A stretch of DNA of 7,160 bases, taken from assembly GCA_003161205.1 (NCBI GenBank), contig PMOU01000100.1, positions 9,799 through 16,958 of the forward strand. The letters run 5' to 3'. Position 1 is the stretch's first letter. The number at the start of each line of letters is the position of its first letter. This stretch comes from Actinomycetota bacterium (GTDB taxonomy: Bacteria; Actinomycetota; Actinomycetes; Streptosporangiales; Streptosporangiaceae). A program made the position numbers and the translations under genes. Shown here one piece after another: positions 1 through 5,964 of the stretch. The notes under the pieces are model-generated. The model saw only the letters and a list, made by a program, of their open reading frames with translations, was not told where the DNA came from and ran no database searches.

Positions 1-1803
1 GAAGGCTATGTCTTCCGCCATGCCCTGCTGCGGGAGGCGGTCTACGCGGACCTGCTGCCGGGGGAGCGGACCAGGCTGCACGCCACGATGAGCTCGCTGC
101 TTTCCGACGAGCAGCAGCTCGCGGTGCCCGGGACCGCCGCAGAACTAGCCCAGCACTGCCTGGCCAGCCACGACATTCCCGGCGCCTTCGCGGCCTCCGT
201 CCGGGCCGGCCAGGAGGCGGAGCGGCTGGGCGCGCCCGCCGAGGCGCACCGCCACTTCGACCAGGCCCTCGCGCTGTGGGAACGGGTCGTCGAGCCGGAG
301 AAGACAGCCGGGATGGCCCGCGGCAAGCTGGGTCTGCTGTCCGCGGACAACGCGGCGGACAGCGGTGACATCGAGCGCGCCGTGCACCTGCTCCGTCGGC
401 TGCGGCAGGCGCTCGCGGCCCAGGCGAACACCGACGACGACCCCCGCGATGTCAGCCTGGCCAGCCGGATCGGCGAGCGGCTGGCGTTCTTCCTGAACCA
501 GCTGGATGATCCCAAGGCCCTGGACGAAGCCATCGAGGTCGCCCGCGCTACGGTCGACGCGACCCCCGCGGATCCTCCGACATGGCAGCGTGCGCGCGCC
601 ATGTCCACCTACGCCAACACCCTGCTGACCGAGTACGACTACACCACGGCCAGGGAATGGGCCTCCCGCGCGCTGACCGCGGCCCGTGACGCCGACGCGC
701 CCTGGGTGCAGGCCGACGCGCTCGTGACCCTGGGCTTCATCAGCAACCGCGAAGGCCGCAATGACGAAGCCATCACGTTGCTGACCGATGCGCACAAGCA
801 GGCCCGCGAGGCCAAGGTCCTCGGCGTAGAGCTCAGGGCCGCCTACCACCTGGCGCGGGCCCACCTGGAGCGGGGTGATCTGACCCTCGGGGCCAAGGTC
901 GCCCACGAGGGCACCAAACGAGCCAGCCAGACCGGGCTCGGCATGGCGCCGTTCGGCCTGGACGTGCAGCACCTGCATTTCCAATGCCACTTCGCGGACG
1001 GCAAGTGGGATCAGGCCCAGGCGATCGCCGACGGTTTCCCGGTCCGGGTCACCATCATCGCCGAAGCCTACCTGTCCTCGATGGCCCTGTTCATCGACGT
1101 CGCGCGGGGCAACCCGGCGGTGGCGGAACGGCGCGCCTGGCTCGAGCCGTTCTGGTCGGTACACGGATTCGACGAGTTCACCGCCCGCGGTGTGCTCGCC
1201 GAGCACGCCCTCTGGCAGGGCGACACCGAGCGGGCCCTGACCGAGGCCCGGGCCGCCATCGCGGTCACCGTCATCCCGGGGTGGGGTTACTCGCCGTCAG
1301 TGATCAGGCCGGCCGCGGTCGCCCTGAGCGCGCGCGCCGACCGCGCCTTGCTGGCCCGCGCGGTCGGTGACGACGATCTCGCCGTGGCCGAGCTGGCCGC
1401 GGCGGACGAGCTGCGGCAGATCGCCCGCGAGGGCGCGGCCTTCCCCCGGCGGCCCAAGTTCATCCTCGGCCCCGAGGCACGCGGCTGGCTGGCCCGGGCC
1501 GAGGCGGAGTACCGCCGCGCCAGCGGCGAGAACGACCCGCAGGCGTGGCAGACGGTGCTGGAGGAGTTCGGGCCGGAATACGTCTACGAGACCGCCCGCA
1601 CCCGGTGGCGGCTAGCCGAGGCGCTCGCCGAGGCAGGCCGCCGGGACGAGGCGGCGGACCAGTGGCGCCAGGCCGCGCAGACCGCGGACAAGCTGAAGGC
1701 CAGGCCACTGCGCGCGGGCGCTCGACGACCTCGGCCCGTCGGGCCAGGATTGGAACCGCGCACGACCGACGGCCGTCGACGGCGCAGGTCCTGGCCTCGC
1801 TGA
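1..1803 (+). CDS. LuxR-family AAA-ATPase/TPR transcriptional regulator, 5' partial, tail frameshifted
   Basis: This is the C-terminal portion of a large regulator; the reading frame is open from base 1, so the start and the AAA ATPase domain lie upstream of the window. The first residues (EGYVFRHALLREAVYADLLP) match the conserved end of the ATPase module in actinobacterial AAA/LuxR (LAL-like) regulators. They are followed by a long all-helical Ala/Leu/Arg-rich region of TPR-like repeats, for example around AAELAQHCLASHD and HFDQALALWERV, which in this family senses a ligand or partner. ATG 88 is an internal Met, not the start. The frame stays family-like to about base 1716 (ADKLKARPLRA), then becomes Arg/Pro-rich nonsense and stops at 1801-1803. 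The expected DNA-binding domain follows out of frame, so the protein as written cannot bind DNA through its LuxR domain. The family is clear; the target genes are unknown. Confidence 0.85.
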   Translation, partial: EGYVFRHALLREAVYADLLPGERTRLHATMSSLLSDEQQLAVPGTAAELAQHCLASHDIPGAFAASVRAGQEAERLGAPAEAHRHFDQALALWERVVEPEKTAGMARGKLGLLSADNAADSGDIERAVHLLRRLRQALAAQANTDDDPRDVSLASRIGERLAFFLNQLDDPKALDEAIEVARATVDATPADPPTWQRARAMSTYANTLLTEYDYTTAREWASRALTAARDADAPWVQADALVTLGFISNREGRNDEAITLLTDAHKQAREAKVLGVELRAAYHLARAHLERGDLTLGAKVAHEGTKRASQTGLGMAPFGLDVQHLHFQCHFADGKWDQAQAIADGFPVRVTIIAEAYLSSMALFIDVARGNPAVAERRAWLEPFWSVHGFDEFTARGVLAEHALWQGDTERALTEARAAIAVTVIPGWGYSPSVIRPAAVALSARADRALLARAVGDDDLAVAELAAADELRQIAREGAAFPRRPKFILGPEARGWLARAEAEYRRASGENDPQAWQTVLEEFGPEYVYETARTRWRLAEALAEAGRRDEAADQWRQAAQTADKLKARPLRAGARRPRPVGPGLEPRTTDGRRRRRSWPR

Positions 1804-2005
1804 CCAGCCAGGGAACGCGAGGTGCTCCGGCTCATCGCGGCGGGCCGCAGCAACCGGGAGATCGCCGTCGGTGCTGTTCATCGCGCCCAAGACCGCCAGC
1901 GTGCACGTGTCCAACATCCTCGGCAAGCTCGGCGCCGCCAGCCGCACCGAAGCGGCCGCCATCGCCCACCGCGAGGGCCTGACCGCCCAGCCCTCGCCTC
2001 GCTGA
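1717..2005 (+). pseudogene. Out-of-frame LuxR helix-turn-helix tail of the upstream regulator
   Basis: The missing C-terminus of the regulator can be read here only by changing frame four times. ALDDL follows a shift at about 1715-1719. RRARIGT follows a second at about 1733-1737. The segment up to LTSQ then continues into EREVLRLIAAGRSNREIA after a third at 1811-1813. LFIAPKTASVHVSNILGKLG follows a fourth at about 1867-1873 and runs to a TGA at 2003-2005. Each step is explained by one extra G or C next to a short G/C run. The rebuilt domain is a textbook LuxR (GerE) helix-turn-helix, including the recognition helix around KTASVHVSNIL. Either the gene is a recent pseudogene or the local sequence contains errors; the well-preserved residues favour errors or very recent decay. 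Confidence 0.82.
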
Positions 2006-2017
2006 GCTAGACCCCGG

Positions 2018-2935
2018 TCACCTCGGCGCGAGCTCGGCGAGAATCTCCTCCGCACGCTCCGCCGCGGCGGCCGGGTCAGCATCGGGCGATCCGATCTGCG
2101 GATCCCAGTTCAGGTCGTAGAAGAGCTCGGTGACGCCCTGGTCGCCCAGCCAGGCCGCGTCCTCTCGGATCTGCGCGTAGCTGCCAGACAGCAGCCGGCG
2201 GTTACCGTCCCGCCCTCCTCGCTCAGCGCCGGCCAGCACCACGCCCCGGCAGATGATGCGCACCGCATCGGGGTCCCGGCCCGCCGCCGAGGCCGCCTCC
2301 CTGATCACCCCGACCGCCTCGCTGATCTTGGCCAGGTCGGCGCGGCTGGAGGTGATCCAGCCGTCGGCCATCCGCCCGGCTCGCTCCATGGCCGGCTGGG
2401 ACATGCCGCCGAGCAGCACCTGCGGTCCCGGTTTCTGCACCGGCTTGGGATATTGCCGCCCCGCCGGGACGGTGTAGAACTCGCCGTCGAACGAGCTGAC
2501 GTCATCGGCCCACAGCGTCCGCAGGACCGCCAGGTACTCTTCGGCCCGCGCGCCCCGCCTGGGCATGGTGGCGCCCGTCGCGGCGAATTCCTCGGGCAGC
2601 CACCCGATGCCCAGGCCCAGGTCAAGCCGGCCGCCGGAGAGCACGTCGACGGTCGTCGCCTGCTTGGCCAGGTAGGCGGGCGAGACGAACGGCAGGTTGA
2701 TGATCGCCACGCCGAGCCGGATCCGCGAGGTCCGGGCGGCCACGAAGCCCAGCGCCACCATCGGGTCGAGCACGCTGCGGTACACCGGCTCCATCTCCGA
2801 GCCCTCGGGCACCAGCAGCCGCTGGAAGCTCCACAGCGACGCGTACCCCGCCTCCTCCGCCTGCCCGGCAAAGGACGCGAGATATTCCGGGGTGGCCCAT
2901 GCGCCCGCGACGGGCGCGCCGAATCCGATCTTCAT
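2018..2935 (-). CDS. LLM class F420-dependent (or flavin-dependent) oxidoreductase, paralogue 1
   Basis: This 305-residue protein has the size and layout of the bacterial luciferase-like monooxygenase family, a TIM-barrel fold that binds reduced F420 or FMN. Visible family marks are the N-terminal strand MKIGFGAP, the helix ending EEAGYASLW (residues 27-35), TSRIRLGVAIINLPF (69-83), the segment LSGGRLDLGLGIGW (99-112), FDGEFY (149-154), PKPVQKPGPQVLLGG (163-177) and ADGWI (190-194). The C-terminal signature ELFYDLNWDP (270-279) is typical of an actinobacterial subgroup annotated as F420-dependent. Known relatives move hydride between F420H2 and varied substrates; the substrate here cannot be predicted. 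ATG 2935 is chosen because the protein begins exactly at the first barrel strand and a -10-like hexamer sits six bases upstream. The gene ends 12 bases from the convergent regulator remnant. F420 rather than FMN use is an inference. Confidence 0.93.
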   Translation of the reverse strand: MKIGFGAPVAGAWATPEYLASFAGQAEEAGYASLWSFQRLLVPEGSEMEPVYRSVLDPMVALGFVAARTSRIRLGVAIINLPFVSPAYLAKQATTVDVLSGGRLDLGLGIGWLPEEFAATGATMPRRGARAEEYLAVLRTLWADDVSSFDGEFYTVPAGRQYPKPVQKPGPQVLLGGMSQPAMERAGRMADGWITSSRADLAKISEAVGVIREAASAAGRDPDAVRIICRGVVLAGAERGGRDGNRRLLSGSYAQIREDAAWLGDQGVTELFYDLNWDPQIGSPDADPAAAAERAEEILAELAPR

Positions 2936-2941
2936 GCCCTC

Positions 2942-2947
2942 ACCCTA
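2942..2947 (-). promoter_or_regulatory. Putative -10 element of a leaderless promoter for LLM oxidoreductase 1
   Basis: Reading the minus strand, TAGGGT (TANNNT) is followed by six bases (GAGGGC) and then the ATG at 2935, so transcription would begin at or next to the start codon. No convincing -35 hexamer lies 16-18 bases upstream. The GGGTGAGG stretch could instead be a weak ribosome-binding site on a longer transcript. Confidence 0.45.
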
Positions 2948-2989
2948 GTCAAGGACTTTTTGGCCGAACGGTCGTGGTGCGTGCCGCCG

Positions 2990-2995
2990 TACAAT
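2990..2995 (+). promoter_or_regulatory. Putative -10 element of a leaderless promoter for the split-barrel flavoprotein
   Basis: TACAAT, a close match to TATAAT, ends five bases before ATG 3001, and no purine-rich Shine-Dalgarno sequence lies between. This spacing puts the transcription start on or beside the A of the ATG, the common actinobacterial leaderless arrangement. The position about 17 bases upstream does not resemble TTGACA, so the promoter would depend mainly on the -10 element or an activator. Confidence 0.58.
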
Positions 2996-3000
2996 CAGCC

Positions 3001-3672
3001 ATGCCAGAATCCTCCGACCTGCCCGTCACCGAACGCACCAGGCACCGCCGCCTGCGCGAACAGGGCAGCACCGACCGGCGGGATCTGGCGGACATCCTGG
3101 CGGCCGGGGTGATCTGCCATCTCGGGGTCGTGGTGGACGGCTGCCCGATGGTCGTCCCCACCGTCTACGGCCTGGCCGGCGACACCCTGTACCTGCATGG
3201 TTCGGTGGCCAGCCGGAGCCTGGTCAGCGCGCCGCAGGCCACGATCTGCGTCACGGTGACCCACCTGGACGGGCTGGTGCTGGCCCGGTCGGTGTTCGAG
3301 CACGCGGTCAACTACCGCAGCGCGATGATCTACGGCACGCCCCGTCCGGTGACCGACCCGGCGGAGAAACTCGCTGGCCTGCGCGCGCTCACCGAGCACA
3401 TCGTGCCCGGCCAGTGGGACTACGCCCGCAGGCCGAATAAGAAGGAACTGGCCAAGACGACCCTGCTCGCCCTGGCCCTGGCCGAGGCCTCGGTCAAGAT
3501 CCGCACCGGCCCGCCCGACGACGGCGACTCTCCCGACGCGGCCCTCCCGGTCTGGGCCGGCGTCCTCCCGCTCGCCGCCGCCTGGCAGGAGCCAGACCCC
3601 GACCCGGTGCTCCCCGCGGATATCCCGCTGCCCCCGCACATCGCCGCCCTGGCCCACCGCCCGCCGCGGTGA
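3001..3672 (+). CDS. Pyridoxamine 5'-phosphate oxidase-like split-barrel flavin-binding protein (NimA/COG3467 type)
   Basis: This 223-residue protein resembles the Pyridox_ox_2 (NimA-like) group of flavin-nucleotide-binding proteins. Visible family marks are the N-terminal RTRHRRLREQGSTDR (12-26), VICHLGVVVDGCPMVVPT (37-54), the DTLYLHGSVASRSL segment (61-74) that normally lines the cofactor pocket, HLDGLVLARSVFEHAVNYRS (88-107) containing a second motif, MIYGTPRPV (109-117), and PVWAGVLPL near the C-terminus (183-191). The fold binds FMN and sometimes F420 or haem, and acts as a dimer in the cytoplasm. NimA relatives reduce nitroimidazoles, but most members have no proven reaction, so a specific activity is not claimed. 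The frame is open upstream to 2899; ATG 3001 is chosen because the homologous region starts there and a -10 hexamer lies directly before it. The gene is divergent from LLM 1 (65 bases between starts) and convergent with LLM 2. Confidence 0.9.
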   Translation: MPESSDLPVTERTRHRRLREQGSTDRRDLADILAAGVICHLGVVVDGCPMVVPTVYGLAGDTLYLHGSVASRSLVSAPQATICVTVTHLDGLVLARSVFEHAVNYRSAMIYGTPRPVTDPAEKLAGLRALTEHIVPGQWDYARRPNKKELAKTTLLALALAEASVKIRTGPPDDGDSPDAALPVWAGVLPLAAAWQEPDPDPVLPADIPLPPHIAALAHRPPR

Positions 3673-3725
3673 CGGTGGCAAAGGCCTCGACGCCGCTCTC
3701 ACTGGGGCGACCCCGAACCGCCCGG

Positions 3726-4652
3726 CTAGCCGAGCTGGGGGAGGACGTCGGCGGCCAGTCGTTCCATCTGCTCGTGCAGGTCGAACGGCGCCGTGCACAA
3801 GATGAGCTCGGCGCCGGCCGCCGCCACCTGGTCCAGCTCGCGCACGCAGTCGGCCGGCGTTCCCGCCACCGCGGCGGCCTCGATGGCCGGCACCCGCTGG
3901 CCGTAGATGCCTTCCAGGGCTGCGTTGATCCTGCTGCGCGCGCGTCCGGCGTCCTCGTCGATCGCGATGTATACGCGCTTGGCGATGGGGAAGCCGGCGG
4001 CCGGTTCCCTGGTCCGGTCCGCCTCCGCGAGCGCCGCCCGCACGATCTTGACCTGCTGGGCGAATGCGGCGGTGGGCGTGGACCCCGCGCCGAAGAAACC
4101 GTCGCCCAGCCGCACGGCCCGCCGCAGCGCGGGTTCGCTGGCGCCGCCGAACCACAACGGCGGGTAGGGCTTCTGGACCGGCTTGGGCTCCATTGACGCG
4201 TCCTTGAGCTGCCAGAACTCGCCGTCGAAGGTGACCCGGGGCTCGGTCCACAGCGCCTTCATCAGCGCGATCCCCTCGGTGAACCGCGCCACGTATCGTG
4301 CCTGGTCCATGCCGAAGGCGGCAAACGGACGGTGCTTGCCGCCGGTGCCGACACCGACCTCGATCCGGCCGTGGCTGAGCTGGTCCAGCGTGCTCACGCT
4401 ATTGGCCAGGTGCACCGGACTGTGCAGGGTGGAGACGAACACCGCGCAGCCCAGCCGTATCCGCTGGGTGCAGGCGGCCGCGAAGGTCATCGCTTCGATC
4501 GGCCCGAGCTGGGGCGCGGGGGTGAGCATCCCCTCCTGGGCCCATGCGCTGTCGAACCCGAGCTCCTCGGCGCGCGCGAAGTAGGCTCCGAAGGCGGCGG
4601 GATCGAACTCGCCATCGGCGTAGAACTGCGGGATCGCGATCGCGAATTTCAT
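3726..4652 (-). CDS. LLM class F420-dependent (or flavin-dependent) oxidoreductase, paralogue 2
   Basis: This 308-residue luciferase-like TIM-barrel oxidoreductase is related to the one at 2018-2935. Marks include the first strand MKFAIAIPQF, EELGFDSAWAQE (29-40), TQRIRLGCAVFV (62-73), LSHGRIEVGVGTGG (92-105), FDGEFWQL (142-149), EPKPVQKPYPPLWFGG (155-170), LGDGFFGAG (182-190) and GTPADCVRELDQ (264-275), a late helix typical of the family. The two paralogues share the block KPVQKP followed by GG but differ widely elsewhere, for example HSP in place of VSP after the second barrel strand, so they probably act on different substrates. A GTG at 4685 would add 11 residues; ATG 4652 is preferred because it opens the first strand and has a -10-like hexamer seven bases upstream. 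It is divergent from the GH5 gene. Cofactor choice is inferred from the family. Confidence 0.92.
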   Translation of the reverse strand: MKFAIAIPQFYADGEFDPAAFGAYFARAEELGFDSAWAQEGMLTPAPQLGPIEAMTFAAACTQRIRLGCAVFVSTLHSPVHLANSVSTLDQLSHGRIEVGVGTGGKHRPFAAFGMDQARYVARFTEGIALMKALWTEPRVTFDGEFWQLKDASMEPKPVQKPYPPLWFGGASEPALRRAVRLGDGFFGAGSTPTAAFAQQVKIVRAALAEADRTREPAAGFPIAKRVYIAIDEDAGRARSRINAALEGIYGQRVPAIEAAAVAGTPADCVRELDQVAAAGAELILCTAPFDLHEQMERLAADVLPQLG

Positions 4653-4659
4653 ACCCGGC

Positions 4660-4665
4660 AGCCTA
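4660..4665 (-). promoter_or_regulatory. Putative -10 element of a leaderless promoter for LLM oxidoreductase 2
   Basis: On the minus strand TAGGCT (TANNNT) is followed by seven bases (GCCGGGT) and ATG 4652. There is no good Shine-Dalgarno sequence and no clear -35 hexamer. The element supports the shorter start over GTG 4685, because it lies inside the coding sequence of the longer version. Confidence 0.42.
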
Positions 4666-4725
4666 GCCCCGGCGGTCAGTGACACTATGCCCGGTGACCG
4701 CCATCCGGCGCATAGCCGAGGGCGT

Positions 4726-4731
4726 TACTGT
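4726..4731 (+). promoter_or_regulatory. Possible -10 element for the GH5 gene
   Basis: TACTGT fits TANNNT and lies ten bases before GTG 4742, which would give a leader of only a few bases. A GGGA at 4732-4735, six bases before the same GTG, is a weak alternative ribosome-binding site. The call is tentative because the GH5 start codon is itself uncertain. Confidence 0.3.
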
Positions 4732-4741
4732 GGGACCGGCG

Positions 4742-5935
4742 GTGATCAACGTGGATATTGCTACGCCGTTGTCGACGAGCGGCCGTTTCATCGTCGATGC
4801 CCACGGCAGGCGCGTCCGGCTGGCCGGAGTGAACTGGTACGGCGCCAGCGAGGATTTCGGGCTGGCGGCCGGGCTGGACCGCACGCACCGCAGGACTCTG
4901 GCCAAGAACATCGCCCGGCACGGATTCAACTCCGTGCGGTTCCCGTTCAGCGCGTGGATGACCGAGCAGACCGATCCCGTGCCCGATCAGTACCTTGCGG
5001 CCAACCGCGATCTTCACGGCTCGACTCCGATACAGGTCTACGACGCGTGCGTCCGGGCGCTGACGGATGAGGGCCTTATCGTCATCCCCAATTGCCACAT
5101 GCTGTCCTTCGGGTGGTGCTGCTCGGACACCGATGACAATGGCCTGTGGTACAACGACGGCTGGCCGGCGGAGAAGTTCATCGCGGTGTGGCAAGAGATC
5201 ACGACGCGGTTTAAGTCCAACCGGCTGGTCGCCGCGGTGGATATCAAGAACGAGCCCCGTCAGGCCACGGTGGGCGGCCGGGGCCTGACCCCCAGCTGGG
5301 GGACCGGGGATGCCACCGATTTCGCCGCGATGTACACGACGGTGGGGAACCTCATCCACGAGATCAACCCGCATCTGCTGATCATCTGCGAGGGGCTGAA
5401 ATACGCCGGCGACCTGCTCGGAGTGGCCACCCGTCCGGTTCAGCTCGAGCGGCCGGGCAAGGTCGTCTACAGCATGCACGACTATTCGTGGTTCCACCCG
5501 AAAGGCCAGTCCACGGCGTCCTATATCGAGGAGATGACCAAGGCCGGCGGGTACGTTCTCGGCGGCCAGGACGGCGGCCAGGCTCCGCTCTGGATCGGTG
5601 AATTCGGCAACGACACCGGTTCGCTGGCGAATTTCGGCCTGGACCCGACGTCGCAGGTGGGCAATGCCGACAATGGCGTGTGGTGGAACAACATCCGGGC
5701 CTGGATCACCAGTGCCGACATCGACTGGTGCTGGTGGGCGCTTAACCCGACGCACGCCAAGGGGATTAACCCGGCCACCAGCCAGCTGCTCTACAACTGG
5801 GGCGATCGCGAGCCCTACGGCCTGCTGACCTCGGATTGGCGAAACGCCGGGAACCCCGTAGTCATGAAGATGCTGAAGTCGATGATCCCGCCCCGCACCG
5901 GCCCCGGTATCGACTCACCCCCTCAAGCGCTGTAG
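4742..5935 (+). CDS. Glycoside hydrolase family 5 (cellulase-like) protein without signal peptide
   Basis: This is a 397-residue GH5 TIM-barrel hydrolase, which in the family cleaves beta-glycosidic bonds by a retaining mechanism with two glutamates. The active-site set is complete (numbering from GTG 4742): Arg65 in NSVRFPFS, His119 in NCHML, the acid/base Glu171 in DIKNEPR with Asn170 before it, His246 and Tyr248 in SMHDYSW, the nucleophile Glu287 in WIGEFGND, and Trp331/332 in WCWWALNP. The start reads GRFIVDAHGRRVRLAGVNWYG, the usual GH5 opening. No hydrophobic signal peptide or carbohydrate-binding module is visible. The segment FGWCCSDTDDNG (123-134) resembles a motif I recall from a plant GH5 group. 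GTG 4742 is preferred on family alignment; in-frame GTG 4679, 4694 and 4730 are alternatives and do not add a signal peptide. Substrate is unknown. Codon use looks slightly more relaxed (ATT, CTT, TTT, AAT) than in neighbours. Confidence 0.9.
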   Translation: MINVDIATPLSTSGRFIVDAHGRRVRLAGVNWYGASEDFGLAAGLDRTHRRTLAKNIARHGFNSVRFPFSAWMTEQTDPVPDQYLAANRDLHGSTPIQVYDACVRALTDEGLIVIPNCHMLSFGWCCSDTDDNGLWYNDGWPAEKFIAVWQEITTRFKSNRLVAAVDIKNEPRQATVGGRGLTPSWGTGDATDFAAMYTTVGNLIHEINPHLLIICEGLKYAGDLLGVATRPVQLERPGKVVYSMHDYSWFHPKGQSTASYIEEMTKAGGYVLGGQDGGQAPLWIGEFGNDTGSLANFGLDPTSQVGNADNGVWWNNIRAWITSADIDWCWWALNPTHAKGINPATSQLLYNWGDREPYGLLTSDWRNAGNPVVMKMLKSMIPPRTGPGIDSPPQAL

Positions 5936-5964
5936 ATCAGGATCACGCGTCGGTCAGCACCACA

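Noticed and set aside
88..90. ATG 88 as the start of the regulator
   Set aside because: The same frame is open to base 1 and the upstream residues are conserved family sequence (FRHALLREAVYADLLP), so the true start is outside the window.
145..1206. Long minus-strand open frame (353 codons) opposite the regulator
   Set aside because: It is a mirror of a G/C-rich coding strand: the plus frame carries recognisable family motifs and this one has none. The same holds for the long antisense frames at 2995-4251 and 4685-5755.
2947..2952. Minus-strand TTGACT as a -35 box for LLM oxidoreductase 1
   Set aside because: It overlaps the proposed -10 hexamer, and 17 bases further downstream there is no TANNNT sequence, so no promoter of normal spacing can use it.
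3704..3714. GGGG-CGA-CCCC hairpin between the split-barrel and LLM 2 stops, as a terminator
   Set aside because: The stem is only four pairs, the flanks do not extend it, and no T-run follows on either strand.
5936..5964. Terminator between the GH5 and GT39 genes
   Set aside because: No stable inverted repeat or T-run could be found in the 29 bases.
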